Below are positions 18,895 through 28,040 of a DNA stretch of 30,251 nt, one piece after another. How positions within the stretch are numbered: position 1 is the first letter of the stretch; every line of letters starts with the position of its first letter. The DNA comes from Poteriospumella lacustris. Taxonomy: Eukaryota; Sar; Chrysophyceae; Chromulinales; Dinobryaceae. The DNA lies in NCBI GenBank assembly GCA_008000375.1, contig SMOI01000366.1, forward strand, positions 1-30,251, written 5' to 3'. Made by a program: the position numbers and the translations under genes. A model generated the notes under the pieces. That model ran no database searches, was not told the origin of the DNA, and saw only the letters and a list, made by a program, of their open reading frames with translations.

Positions 18895-19203
18895 ATGGGT
18901 CAAAATCATTCGTATGAAAAAATAGAAATGACAGAAAAAGAAATGACAGAAAAAGAAATTGAAATAGAAAATAAAATGAATGAATTTAGAAATGTTCGTA
19001 AAAATATAAACAATACAGAATTTAATAAATGCATTGCTTATGATTTTAAAGATAAAAAATATAATATTTATATTCCTCTTGGTACATTTGGTCATCATTC
19101 TAGTATTGATTTTAACAGAAAATTTGATAGTGCATATGATGCTGAAAAATGTATTATAAAATTAATAAAAAAAATTGATATATTAATATCTGAAACAGAT
19201 TAA
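18895..19203 (+). CDS. Hypothetical viral protein with possible N-myristoylation signal
   Basis: This 102-aa protein begins MGQNHS, which fits the MGxxxS/T consensus for eukaryotic N-myristoylation. A TEKEMTEKEIEIE helix follows, then a small alpha/beta region (YNIYIPLGTFGHHSSIDF). No family is recognised. If myristoylated it would be membrane-bound in the host cell. It starts 17 bp after the previous gene. Confidence 0.55.
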   Translation: MGQNHSYEKIEMTEKEMTEKEIEIENKMNEFRNVRKNINNTEFNKCIAYDFKDKKYNIYIPLGTFGHHSSIDFNRKFDSAYDAEKCIIKLIKKIDILISETD

Positions 19204-19248
19204 TTATATTTATTTTAAAATTTATTTATTTGTATATAATATATATAG

Positions 19249-19668
19249 ATGAATTTAAATTTGGAACTTTTAGAAAAAGATATTAAATATGGATTATTGA
19301 AAGAAGAAGAAATTAAATTAGTTTTAAAAGACCATTTTGAAATGGAAAATGATTTAATAAAATTATCCACATTTCACCCAATGGATTTTATTTCAGGTAA
19401 TAATTATTTTGAAATAAAATCTAGAAGATTTAATCATAATAAATATAAATCTACTATGATAGGAAAAAATAAAATTGAATATGCTAAAAAAGTTAGTAAA
19501 GATAAAAACTGTTTTTTTATTTTTGTTTTTGAAGATGGAATATATTATTATATTTATAATATAAATGATAATTTCTTATCTTCTATAGGTGGGAGAAATG
19601 ATAGAGGTAAAGATGAATATAAATTATATTATTATATTCCAGTGAATGAATTAATAAAAATTTGTTAA
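19249..19668 (+). CDS. PD-(D/E)XK-like nuclease
   Basis: This 139-aa protein carries the signature of the PD-(D/E)XK fold: Asp46 in HPMDFIS, then Glu55-x-Lys57 in YFEIKSR. A predicted beta-strand (CFFIFVF) and a YAKK helix follow. The compact size resembles viral Holliday junction resolvases or restriction-like nucleases. Plausible roles are resolving replication intermediates or degrading competitor or host DNA. The family assignment rests on a short motif and spacing. Confidence 0.6.
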   Translation: MNLNLELLEKDIKYGLLKEEEIKLVLKDHFEMENDLIKLSTFHPMDFISGNNYFEIKSRRFNHNKYKSTMIGKNKIEYAKKVSKDKNCFFIFVFEDGIYYYIYNINDNFLSSIGGRNDRGKDEYKLYYYIPVNELIKIC

Positions 19669-19696
19669 ATTAATTTTATTTGTATATTATATATAA

Positions 19697-19903
19697 ATGA
19701 TAAAACAAGACGAATTTATAGGAAGACCCATATCCTACAAAACATACAAGCAATTTGTAAGAAAATATAAAATAAGAAGATGGAAAAGAGAATATGTTAA
19801 AGTTAATAAAAGTATAGAAGAATTAAAAATTGATATATTCAATTATGAAAAAAACCATCAAGACGAAATTATAGACGGTTTATATTTTAATGTTCCAGAA
19901 TAA
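19697..19903 (+). CDS. Small basic protein, paralogue of the following ORF
   Basis: This 68-aa protein has an N-terminal FIGRPISYKTYKQFVRKYKI segment that matches FERPKTYKTYNQHTRKYKI of the next ORF, so the two arose by tandem duplication. It is rich in Lys, Arg and Tyr. The function is unknown; DNA binding near the element end is possible. The upstream TGTATATTATATATAAATG is shared with its paralogue. Confidence 0.55.
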   Translation: MIKQDEFIGRPISYKTYKQFVRKYKIRRWKREYVKVNKSIEELKIDIFNYEKNHQDEIIDGLYFNVPE

Positions 19904-19941
19904 TTTGAATTCTAAAAAATATTTTATTTTTGTATATTATA

Positions 19942-20079
19942 ATGACAACAAATAATATAAAATATTTTGAAAGACCTAAAACCTATAAAACTTATAATCA
20001 ACATACAAGAAAATATAAAATACCTAAAAAGAAATATATATTATTTTATACAATTGAAGATGGAATTCGTGAGGAATAA
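19942..20079 (+). CDS. 45-aa paralogue whose 3' end lies in the terminal repeat
   Basis: The ATG at 19942 gives 45 aa ending TIEDGIREE. Residues 5-30 align with the preceding ORF (see the shared RP-x2-YKTY motif). The last nine codons and the stop lie within the right inverted repeat that begins at 20053. It lacks the C-terminal half of its paralogue, so it may be a truncated copy cut off when the repeat boundary formed. Upstream TGTATATTATA matches the paralogue's promoter. Confidence 0.5.
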   Translation: MTTNNIKYFERPKTYKTYNQHTRKYKIPKKKYILFYTIEDGIREE

Positions 20080-20129
20080 AAAATCTGAAACGGTTTCCAC
20101 TGGGTTTTTACCTAGACTGATTTGAGTTT
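20053..20129 (-). repeat. Right terminal inverted repeat of the viral element
   Basis: This is the exact reverse complement of bases 1-77. It contains a GAAAC-G-GTTTC inverted repeat at 20087-20097 that could be a protein-binding site (speculative). The repeat is followed by TAGGGCAAGAACC and the minisatellite. Part of that may belong to the terminal repeat if the left copy continues beyond the window. Confidence 0.93.
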
Positions 20130-20489
20130 TAGGGCAAGAACCACAATGAACCATATGAACTATGAACCACGATGAACCATATGAACCACGATGAACCACG
20201 ATGAACCACGATGAACCACGATGAACCATATGAACTATGAACTATGAACTATGAACCACGATGAACCACGATGAACCATATGAACCACTATGAACCACGA
20301 TGAACCACGATGAACCACTATGAACCATATAAATTATACTATGAACCACACAATGAACCATATGAACCAAGATGAACTATGAACCACGATGAACCACGAT
20401 GAACCACGATGAACCACGAACCACGATGAACTATGAACCACGATGAACTATGAACCACGATGAACCATCAATATATTTTTGGGCAAGAA
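20127..20489 (+). repeat. ATGAAC-led minisatellite with flanking direct repeats
   Basis: About 20139-20469 is built of head-to-tail units that all start ATGAAC: mostly 10 bp (ATGAACCACG), with 9-bp (ATGAACCAT) and 7-bp (ATGAACT) forms. The array is bracketed by TTTTAGGGCAAGAA (20127-20140) and TTTTTGGGCAAGAA (20476-20489), which differ at one base. It has no spacer/repeat alternation, so it is not a CRISPR. It lies exactly at the element/host border. Confidence 0.88.
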
Positions 20490-20570
20490 TTAATATGGTG
20501 AATTTTGATATGATAATTTCTTTATCTTTAGTAAGGTAAAGAAATTATATAATATATACTACTTCAGAGA
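20490..20570. other. AT-rich segment with hairpin before the hydrolase exon
   Basis: A perfect 12-bp stem (ATAATTTCTTTA at 20513-20524, its complement at 20537-20548) with a 12-nt loop lies here. The segment ends in TACTTCAG, a plausible splice acceptor at 20567. It may be an intron end or a small repeat remnant. Confidence 0.4.
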
Positions 20571-21205
20571 TTGAGGGTTATATAGAAAAGTCGCGCCTGA
20601 AGGTCTTTGGCCTTCATGGCTGGCGAACGAATGCGAAGATTCTAAAAATGCAAACAGCTGCTATGGCTTATCACACCAAGTTTGATCTCCTTGCAGTTAA
20701 TGCACCATTTGATGCAGATGGTCCGCCTGATCAAGGCATTGGGACAATATATCCGAACGAGAACTACTATCAGTGGTACAATCGAAAACTTGGTGTGAAT
20801 GATGGCCTTGAAAGTACTATAGACTTCCTGAGCAATATATTTAATGGATCGGATGCTAATCTTGACGGATCATTAGGTTTCAGCCAGGGAGCTGGGGTTC
20901 TTAGTCTCTATCTGATGCATTGCAAACAAAGAGGACTTCAATTTCCAGTTCGTTTTGTTATTCTCATTGGCGGCATTGAACCTCCAGATCACACCATTGT
21001 TAGCTGCCATTCCGAACCACTTGATATCCCAAGTCTTCATATAATTGGGAGAGCTGACCCGCTGCTTTCTCGCAGCGAGCGGCTTCTCACTTTCTACAAC
21101 CCTGATAAAGCTACCATTTTGTATCATTCAGAAGGTCACAATATTCCGTCTATTCGGACACAACTATACCCCACTATTTTAATGTGGTTGGAATCGCTTC
21201 AATAG
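20568..21205 (+). CDS. FSH1/OVCA2-like serine hydrolase (5' end unresolved)
   Basis: The family is alpha/beta hydrolases related to yeast FSH1 and human OVCA2. The triad is visible: Ser in GFSQGA (codon 20882), Asp in GRADP (codon 21056) and His in EGHNIP (codon 21137). The conserved LHGWRTN segment, which forms the oxyanion region, is encoded at 20612-20632, upstream of the first ATG (20648). The real protein must therefore start further 5'. The frame is open back to 20540 without an ATG, and an AG at 20566-20567 could be a splice acceptor. The first exon, probably only a few codons, is not identified. The minisatellite and viral element lie exactly where it should be. Confidence 0.75.
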
Positions 21206-21440
21206 CTTGCACATGCATTTCCAATCCTTCATTTGATGTGGAATTTTGTATATATGCACTGGCACTGCTATATCTGTAACTGCTAAACGGCTGAACGACG
21301 CAAACAGCCCAAATTCCCAAATGTTTGCGTTGCCAATTGAAAAGGAGTCAAGCAAGTGTCATCAAAAAGGGAACGAGTGAGTGGATTTTGAAGTGAGAAC
21401 ACAACAAAATTTCCCAACAACGATGGGTATCTTGTGAGAA

Positions 21441-24400
21441 ATGATTATTGATTTGACGGAAGATGATGAGGGCCATCAAGGACAGCCAAAAGCACCAACA
21501 GTGGTTGCTCCACGAGTGCCTCTCCCTTCTTCGGCTCCGATCGTTCAAGACCAGGGTCTTCCTCTTCCTATTCCAGTTTCCAATCAATCCCCGCATCAAA
21601 TTATTCTCCAGAACTACATGTCTAATCGATATCCGGCGCAAACTCAGTTGCCATCATCAACATTTCCTCTTATGCCCGCCAACCTTCCGTACAATGCCAC
21701 TTATCGTAACTTACCCCACCCAGCCAATCCACTTGCCCAAAATCAAATGATATATCATCCACCACAAACTCAACCTATGCCACCTCCCTCGACAGTCAAG
21801 CGAGTGCTGCCCGCGACAGTCACTTCCACTCCCGCTCCAGTGAGTGCCTATCAAGCCAATATGGCCACTCGGGCTGCTGCAACCAATAACACCACCACAA
21901 AAGTAGCAGGTAGGATTTTCGCTGAAAAACAAAGATTGCTTCTCGTATAAGATTCTAATGTTAAGTTTTCAAAGTTGAAAGCCTCAACGTGAAGTTCTCT
22001 GTCGTTGATCATCAATACTTTACGGCGCGAGCTGAAACAGGGCACGTCACAAGTTCCATCTTGGATTGCTTGAAGAGAACGCCGGGGGCAAAGTTTGATA
22101 AGGCGTCCTCACGATGGCTATTCCCTTTTGGCTCCCATCAAGTGCTGTTTCATGCCCTGCAGAAGAATCGCTGTCAAGTTGAGATGATTCCTCACGGGAT
22201 CATCGCCGCTGCGCAGCTCAAGATCAACAAAAATTCATCTGACGATCAATTGTTTGTGTCGCAAGTGTTGGAACCTCTCGTAGGACCGAAAGTTCTTGGT
22301 CACTTGGCCCCGTTCCAACAAGAGGCGGTGAAGTTTATTCACGACAAAAAGGGCAGAGCGCTCATTGCCGATGAAATGGGACTCGGCAAAACCCGAACTG
22401 CGATTGGCGGTGCTCTGCTTTATCAAGAACATTGGCCTACTCTCATTGTGTGTCCCTCTTCTGCTCGATTTCATTGGCAAGCAGAACTTCTGGCCATCTT
22501 ATCGCCGGAAATCATCGATGCGCGAGAAGTGACCGTGGTGGAGAACGGCCAACACGCGATCATTTCCAACAGTTCTCAATACGCCTACAAATTTGTCATC
22601 ACATCGTACTCGCTGGTGGCGAAACTACAAGAACGTTTGCAGAAAAGCAACTTTGGTGTCGTCATTGCGGATGAAAGCCACTACTTGAAAACCCGGAAGG
22701 CGCTGCGAACCAAAGCGCTACTCCCGCTGATACATGCCGCGAAATGTGCACTGCTGTTGTCGGGCACACCCGCCTTATCGCGACCTGTAGAGTTATTCAC
22801 GCAGCTGCATGCGCTTCAACCAACACAATGGAATGATTTCAAGGCGTTTGGGAAGCGATATTGCGTCGATCCACGGCCCAACAAGGAGAAAAGCATGTAC
22901 AACAGTCACAACCGATTCAATTTCGGTGAGAACGCGTTCAAGGGAGCCAACAATACGCAAGAGTTGCATGTGATTTTGACGTCCACGATTATGATTCGCA
23001 GGCTGAAGAAGGACATTTTGACGCAACTGCCTCAAAAGAAACGATATTTGGTGAAAGTGGGTGTGGAGGACGAAGCGGAGCGGCGTCGGTTACGCGGCAT
23101 GTTGTCCCAACTGAGCCAATACGAGGAACTGTTGAAGAAACGAAAAGTGACCAGGACCAAGCATCGTCGCGCCTACGCTGATGATGGTGACGACGACAAC
23201 GACGACGACGTTGGCGAAGAAGCGCAGGTGGATCCCCTCGACGATGCGAAGAAGAAGCGAAAGTCGTTGCTCATGGAACTCTTTCGCGACTCGGGCATCG
23301 CCAAATTACCGTCCATTCTGAAGCAACTGCAGCGGTTCTTGGATGTCGATGGGAGTGGGAAGGTACTGGTCTTTGCGCATCACCGCAATGTACTGGATGG
23401 CGTCTGTCGCTTTCTGCGCGACCACGACGTCGACTTCATTCGCATCGACGGGATGACCCAATCCAGTGATCGCCATCAACGGACACAACAGTTCCAAACG
23501 GACGCTAAGATACGCGTGGGTGTCTTGGGCATTACCGCGGCGGGGATTGCCTTGACGTTGACCGCGGCGCATGTGGTCTTCTTTGCCGAAATGTTCTGGA
23601 CGCCCGGCTCGTTGATTCAAGCAGAAGACCGCGCCCATCGCATTGGACAAACACGCGACGTCAAGATTTTCTATTTCTTCGCCGAATCCACGATTGATGA
23701 GTTGTTGTGGCCATTGGTACGCAAGAAGTTGCAGTTGCTCGGTGAAATCGTCGAAGGAAAAAGTGGATTGGACCTGGCGGCCCAAGCCAAAGACGAGGTC
23801 ACGACTAAGGCAAGAGCTGTCGCCGCCGCAGCAGCAACATCAGCGCGAACCGACTCGTCACAAGAGCTGGGAAACAATGACGCACCAGCAGAGGGCGAAG
23901 GGGCAGTGATGGCAGCGTCATCCTCTTCCAGCAATCTAACGGTGGGCATGAAGCGAAAGTCGACCACCGAGAATGTCTACAAAGACGAGGAAGGCCGCTT
24001 GGTCTTCGATTTGTTGGAAGACGACGATGACTTTGAAGGTATGTGTTTTCTTACGCTGTGTAGTATGCGACAGAACTTCGGTGTTTTGATGTGTGTGATG
24101 TGATTGGCAACAGAGTTGATGCATGAAATGGTCCGTGAATCAACCGCCGAGTTTCATGCGGCGACGACGACGGACCATTCGTCGGATGACGATGCCGATG
24201 CCGATGCAGCGGACGCACAACCAGATGACTATGAGGAGTATTTGAAACGATCCGTACCACCCGATAAACTGGCTTCGTCGTACTTGAAGGAGCTCGCTGA
24301 GAAAGAGAAGCGAACGCTCGAACATTGGCAACAGAAATACGCTGCACAAGAAGAAGCCATCAGGGAAAACCCGACGCTGGGTTCGTTCCTCTCCGCATCG

Positions 24401-24949
24401 CAGTCGATGGAGCGAACCGTGTTCCAAGACACGTCGCCATCGAAGATGAACCACGACTTTTCAGCCATCATGGACGAAGCTGCTGACAACGAACCGGTCA
24501 AATCGGAGGTCACAACGGCTGTTCAGGGAGTATCGTCCTCGAACCATTCATCACGACCGGTCGTCATTGATCTCTTGGATTCCTCCGACGATGACGATGA
24601 CGATGACGAGGAGCCGGTGCAAAGTAGTATTGCAGGCTACCAAGACAGAGAAAGGGTTGAGGTTGATATTCCCTCCTCCGCCCCACTACCACCACCACCA
24701 CCGCCGCCGCCACCACCGCCCCCTCTGTTGTCATCATCGGATGCTCCGGTGGGGTTCAACAAATTGAGAGATGCCGTTGCCAAACGAGCATCCTCCCAGA
24801 CTGCATCACCTCCCAGCTCGTCGGCATCGGTACCCTCCATGCCGAATGCCGTTCGAGAGGGTGACTATCCATGTCCAGAGACGTACACGTTGAATGACCC
24901 ATCTCAAGGCACCACGTCTTTCTTGTCTGACCACGATCCTTGTACATAA
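21441..24949 (+). CDS. SNF2-family annealing helicase, SMARCAL1/ZRANB3-like (3 exons)
   Basis: The model joins 21441-21909, 21975-24038 and 24114-24949 (1122 aa). Both introns (65 and 75 nt) are GT-AG and keep the frame. Family members remodel stalled replication forks. Residues about 160-235 resemble a HARP-type domain (KFSVVDHQYFTAR, then SSRWLFPF). Helicase motifs: DEMGLGKT with K295, DESH at 389-392, LLLSGTP, then GKVLVFAHH, and motif VI DRAHRIGQTR near R712. Three hydrophobic-acidic motifs resemble SUMO-interacting motifs: MIIDLTEDDE at the start, LVFDLLEDDDD near 832 and VVIDLLDSSDDDD near 993. A proline run lies at about 1036-1050. It is convergent with the HSP90 gene, 190 bp away. Confidence 0.88.
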
Positions 24950-25139
24950 AACTCTCTTCGTACTTCCCCCCGACCGGGCCCAGAAGATTGAACTGTAACT
25001 CCTACTCGCAGAACTGTAAAGGTCAAACAGCGACATTGGATAACTCATTTACTCAGAGAGGCGTCAGATGAGTGCGATTCACCTCCGCTTCAATACGTGC
25101 TTTTTGAATGACAGTTAATGGTGGTTACAAGATGCTCCT

Positions 25140-27341
25140 CTACTGAGTCGCCATATCAGTCATCATGTCCACGATCAACTTGCTGTAGTCGACGGCACTG
25201 TCCAGCACGTACCCCGCGGCGAGAGCGGCGGTGTTGAAAATGATCTCGACTCGATTTTTGGCGATGAGCGCCTGGGGATCTTTCTGATACAAAGCGTTGA
25301 GGCTCTGGATGATCGGATGATCCGGATTGATTTCCAACACCGCTTGATTGAAGACATTGGAAAACTGACCTTGGTTGGCATCATCGACCACCGCCTGTGC
25401 TCTCAAATACTTTTGCATCGTCGGTGAGATACCATACTCACTCTGAACAATGGTCGCAGGAGATTCCACGAGTCGAGTAGAGGCCTCCACGCGAGTGATT
25501 TTATCACCCAACACCTCCTTGATCCACGTGCGAAGGGCTTCGGTATCCACGTTCTTTTGTTCCTTTTCACTCTTCTCCTCTTCCGACAAATCCTGCACCG
25601 CCTCCTTACCCACATCCTTCAGCTCTTTGTCATTGAATTTGTAAATGTTTTGCACCGTAAACTCATCCACCGGCTCCGTCAAATACAGAATCTCGTAGCC
25701 TTTCTGACGAATTTTCTCCAACGCCGGTGATTTGGCAATTTGCGACCGGGAGTCACCAATGGCATAGTAGATAAACTTCTGATCACTGGGCATACGACTC
25801 ACGTAATCGGGCAACGACGTCATATTATCCGAATGTGATGAATAGAAGCGACACAACGGGATCAGTTCGTCCCGAGACTTCTCGTCATCGATGATGCCCA
25901 CCTTCAAATAGCGACCGAAATTCTTCCAGAACGTGACGTATTCGGTTTCGTTGCGCTTCGCCACGTCGCTGATCATATCGATTGATTTCTTCACGAGACG
26001 TTGTTTGATGATACGCAAGGAACGGGATTGTTGAAGAATCTCTCTACCAACATTGAGCGGCAAATCGTTGGAGTCCACCACACCGCGCAGGAACAAGAGC
26101 CAGCGGGGAATCAGGTCCTCGAACTTGTCGTTGATGAAGACACGCTTCACGTACAAGCGCATGGATCGTGCCGACGATGCAAACATATCTCGCGATAATT
26201 CGTACGGGACTTCAGAAGGTAAGTAGAGCAAGGCTTTGAAGTCAACGTTTCCTTCGACCGCAAAATGCGCATGATTCAAGGGCGTATCAAAGGCCCGGAA
26301 GGTTTGCTTGTAGAATTCATCGTATTCCTCCTTCGAGACTTGTTTTGCGGATCTCATCCAAAGAGGTTTCTTCGTATTCACCACATCCCAATCTTGCACT
26401 TTTTTCATCACCGTTTTCATCGAAATTTCTCCGTCGGGTCCCAGCGGTTGCGATTCATCAGGAACTTGTTCTGGACGAGAGACCAATTTGAGAATCCTAC
26501 GACACGTAGAAGAGAAGGAACTCTATTAGAGGCAATAATACAATGGACAGACACAAACTTACTCAATGGGGAAGGACACAAACTCTGAATACTTTTCGAT
26601 CAGCGTCTTCAAGGCGACCTCGTCCAAGTATTGATCAGCCTCTTCCTTCAAGTGAAGAACAATCTTAGTTCCAGTCCCTTCAATAAACGTAGAGTGATCG
26701 GCCGAGACGGTGTATTGGTCAAGGCTGTCAGCTGACGCCGACCATCGATGCTGAACTCCATCACTTCCCTTGGAGATGACGTCAATCTTATCGGCCACCA
26801 AAAATCCGGAATAGAACCCAACGCCGAATTGTCCAATCAAGCTCATATCCTCCTTTTTCTCTTTTCCCATCGTATCCAAGAATCGTTTGGTGCCCGATTC
26901 AGCGATGCGACCCAAATTTTGGATCATGTCGTTCTTGTTCATACCAATGCCATTGTCCTCAATGGTCAAAGTGTTCTCGGTTCTGTTGGGGTAAACACGA
27001 ATCCGAAGATCTCCAGATGGATGTTCTGCAGTAAGAGATAAAAAGCGCTTTTTGTCACATGCATCGGCAGCATTGGAGACCAGTTCTCTTAGAAAAACGT
27101 CTTTGTTGGAGTACAACGAATGAATGATGATGTCCATTACACGCGACACGTTGGACTCAAACGCATACTTTTCGGGTTCAGCATCAACGGTTGACATCGA
27201 GTGTGGGCGAAGGCGAAATTGTTTTGGAAAACCACCGTTCTTACTTGCCAACGGACCTGCCACTTTGCCCAATCGAGGGGCGAGATTCCATGCCTGCGCA
27301 TTCAGCAAGATAGCCACCACTACAACAACCCCAACAATCAT
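25140..27341 (-). CDS. Organellar HSP90 chaperone (HSP90C/TRAP1-type, 2 exons)
   Basis: The model joins 27341-26563 and 26496-25140 on the minus strand (711 aa), with a 66-nt GT-AG intron keeping the frame at FPIE|ILK. ATP-site motifs are present: ELVSNAADACDK, DNGIGM and GQFGVGFYS. The middle domain has RLYVKRVFI and SNDLPLNVGREILQQSR, close to plastid HSP90C. The C-terminus ends MATQ, with neither MEEVD nor KDEL, so it is neither cytosolic nor ER type. The first ATG (27341) gives a hydrophobic signal peptide (MIVGVVVVVAILLNAQA), then W and a basic Ser-rich stretch, a bipartite plastid-like presequence. A mitochondrial TRAP1 is the alternative. Confidence 0.9.
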
Positions 27342-28040
27342 TAGCAACGACTTGACTCACGATCAGCGCTTGTTGATGTTTGTATTATGCACAGTTCTCA
27401 ATCAATCAACGCCCTTTGATTGAGTCCTTTCTCATCGTCCACTCGTCGAATCGAAACGTGTCATCGAAAAAAGGAAGTCCGCGTCGTCGTCGTCGCGCCT
27501 CCGGTAGGTATAGAGTAGGTATAAGTGTTTCTTCTTCCAGCAGCATTGATGTTGGCGAATAAATAAATAAGATATCATTGTGCATCAATTCAATTTAAAC
27601 GTCACAGTGTAATCCGATATATGATGTTGTATATTCTTGACAGCATCGCATCCACTTAAATTCTATCAGTTACCGGCACAAATTGTTCGACAAATAATTG
27701 CTGGACAATGTTAATCTTTCTTCCAAGGATCGACTGACCTTTCTTCTCCCATAGATGACTTCCACAACGACGTGGACTGAACTATAAAATTGGGAAGATC
27801 AAACGAGAACCGTATGGACATTCGAACCAATACCAAAGCAACACACTCGATTACGGACTAATGTAGTTAGAACCTTTGTGAGCTTTAGATGAAATCGCTG
27901 CACTTCATCGATTAATTCTGTCCTTACAAATGAAAGAGGAAATGAGAATTGAGAGTTGACTGAGGTGATGGAATGAATTTCCACTCAATATGTACGTGAG
28001 GACATTCCCAGACCAGCGTAGGATTGGAACGTTCATCCAT
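27342..28040. other. Intergenic region between HSP90 and the ISG12-like gene
   Basis: I see no convincing gene here. The part near 27480-27500 is a short CGT repeat, followed by two GTAGGTATA copies, in the HSP90 upstream region. Around 27940-27970 the sequence ATTGAGAGTTGACTGAGG recurs in inverse orientation near 29433-29450, which belongs to the larger inverted duplication of this locus. Confidence 0.5.

Larger units (their letters stand above)
1..20129. mobile_element. Integrated Polinton/Maverick-type (Polinton-like virus) element
   Basis: This block has inverted repeats at both ends, no introns, very AT-rich DNA and short AT-rich gaps, unlike the spliced, balanced-composition DNA to its right. 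It carries the marker genes of the Polinton/PLV group: MCP, probable penton protein, A32-like packaging ATPase, protein-primed PolB and rve integrase, plus a lipase often found in PLVs. The leftward arm holds fibre-type genes and the rightward arm holds morphogenesis and replication genes. About 20 kb is typical for the group. All core genes are open, so the copy may be functional. The left repeat starts at base 1 of the window, so the real terminus and the target-site duplication cannot be seen. Confidence 0.93.

Noticed and set aside
6466-19941. Adenain-type maturation protease or helicase gene
   Set aside because: I looked for a His-Asp/Glu-Cys protease pattern and for helicase motifs in the viral ORFs and saw none convincing.
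20041-20229. Minus-strand ORF with VHRGSSWF repeats
   Set aside because: It is translated from the minisatellite and the terminal repeat, with no gene-like start context.
20139-20469. CRISPR-like array
   Set aside because: Units are contiguous 7-10-bp repeats without unique spacers, so it is a minisatellite.
23306-23967. Minus-strand ORFs inside the SNF2 gene
   Set aside because: They overlap conserved helicase motifs on the plus strand and are GC-driven shadows.
24229-24840. Minus-strand ORFs with Gly or Ser runs opposite the SNF2 C-terminus
   Set aside because: They are antisense readings of proline and acidic codon runs in the third SNF2 exon.
27380-27588. Short ORFs on both strands upstream of HSP90
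   Set aside because: They come from a CGT repeat and lack any domain or conserved start context.
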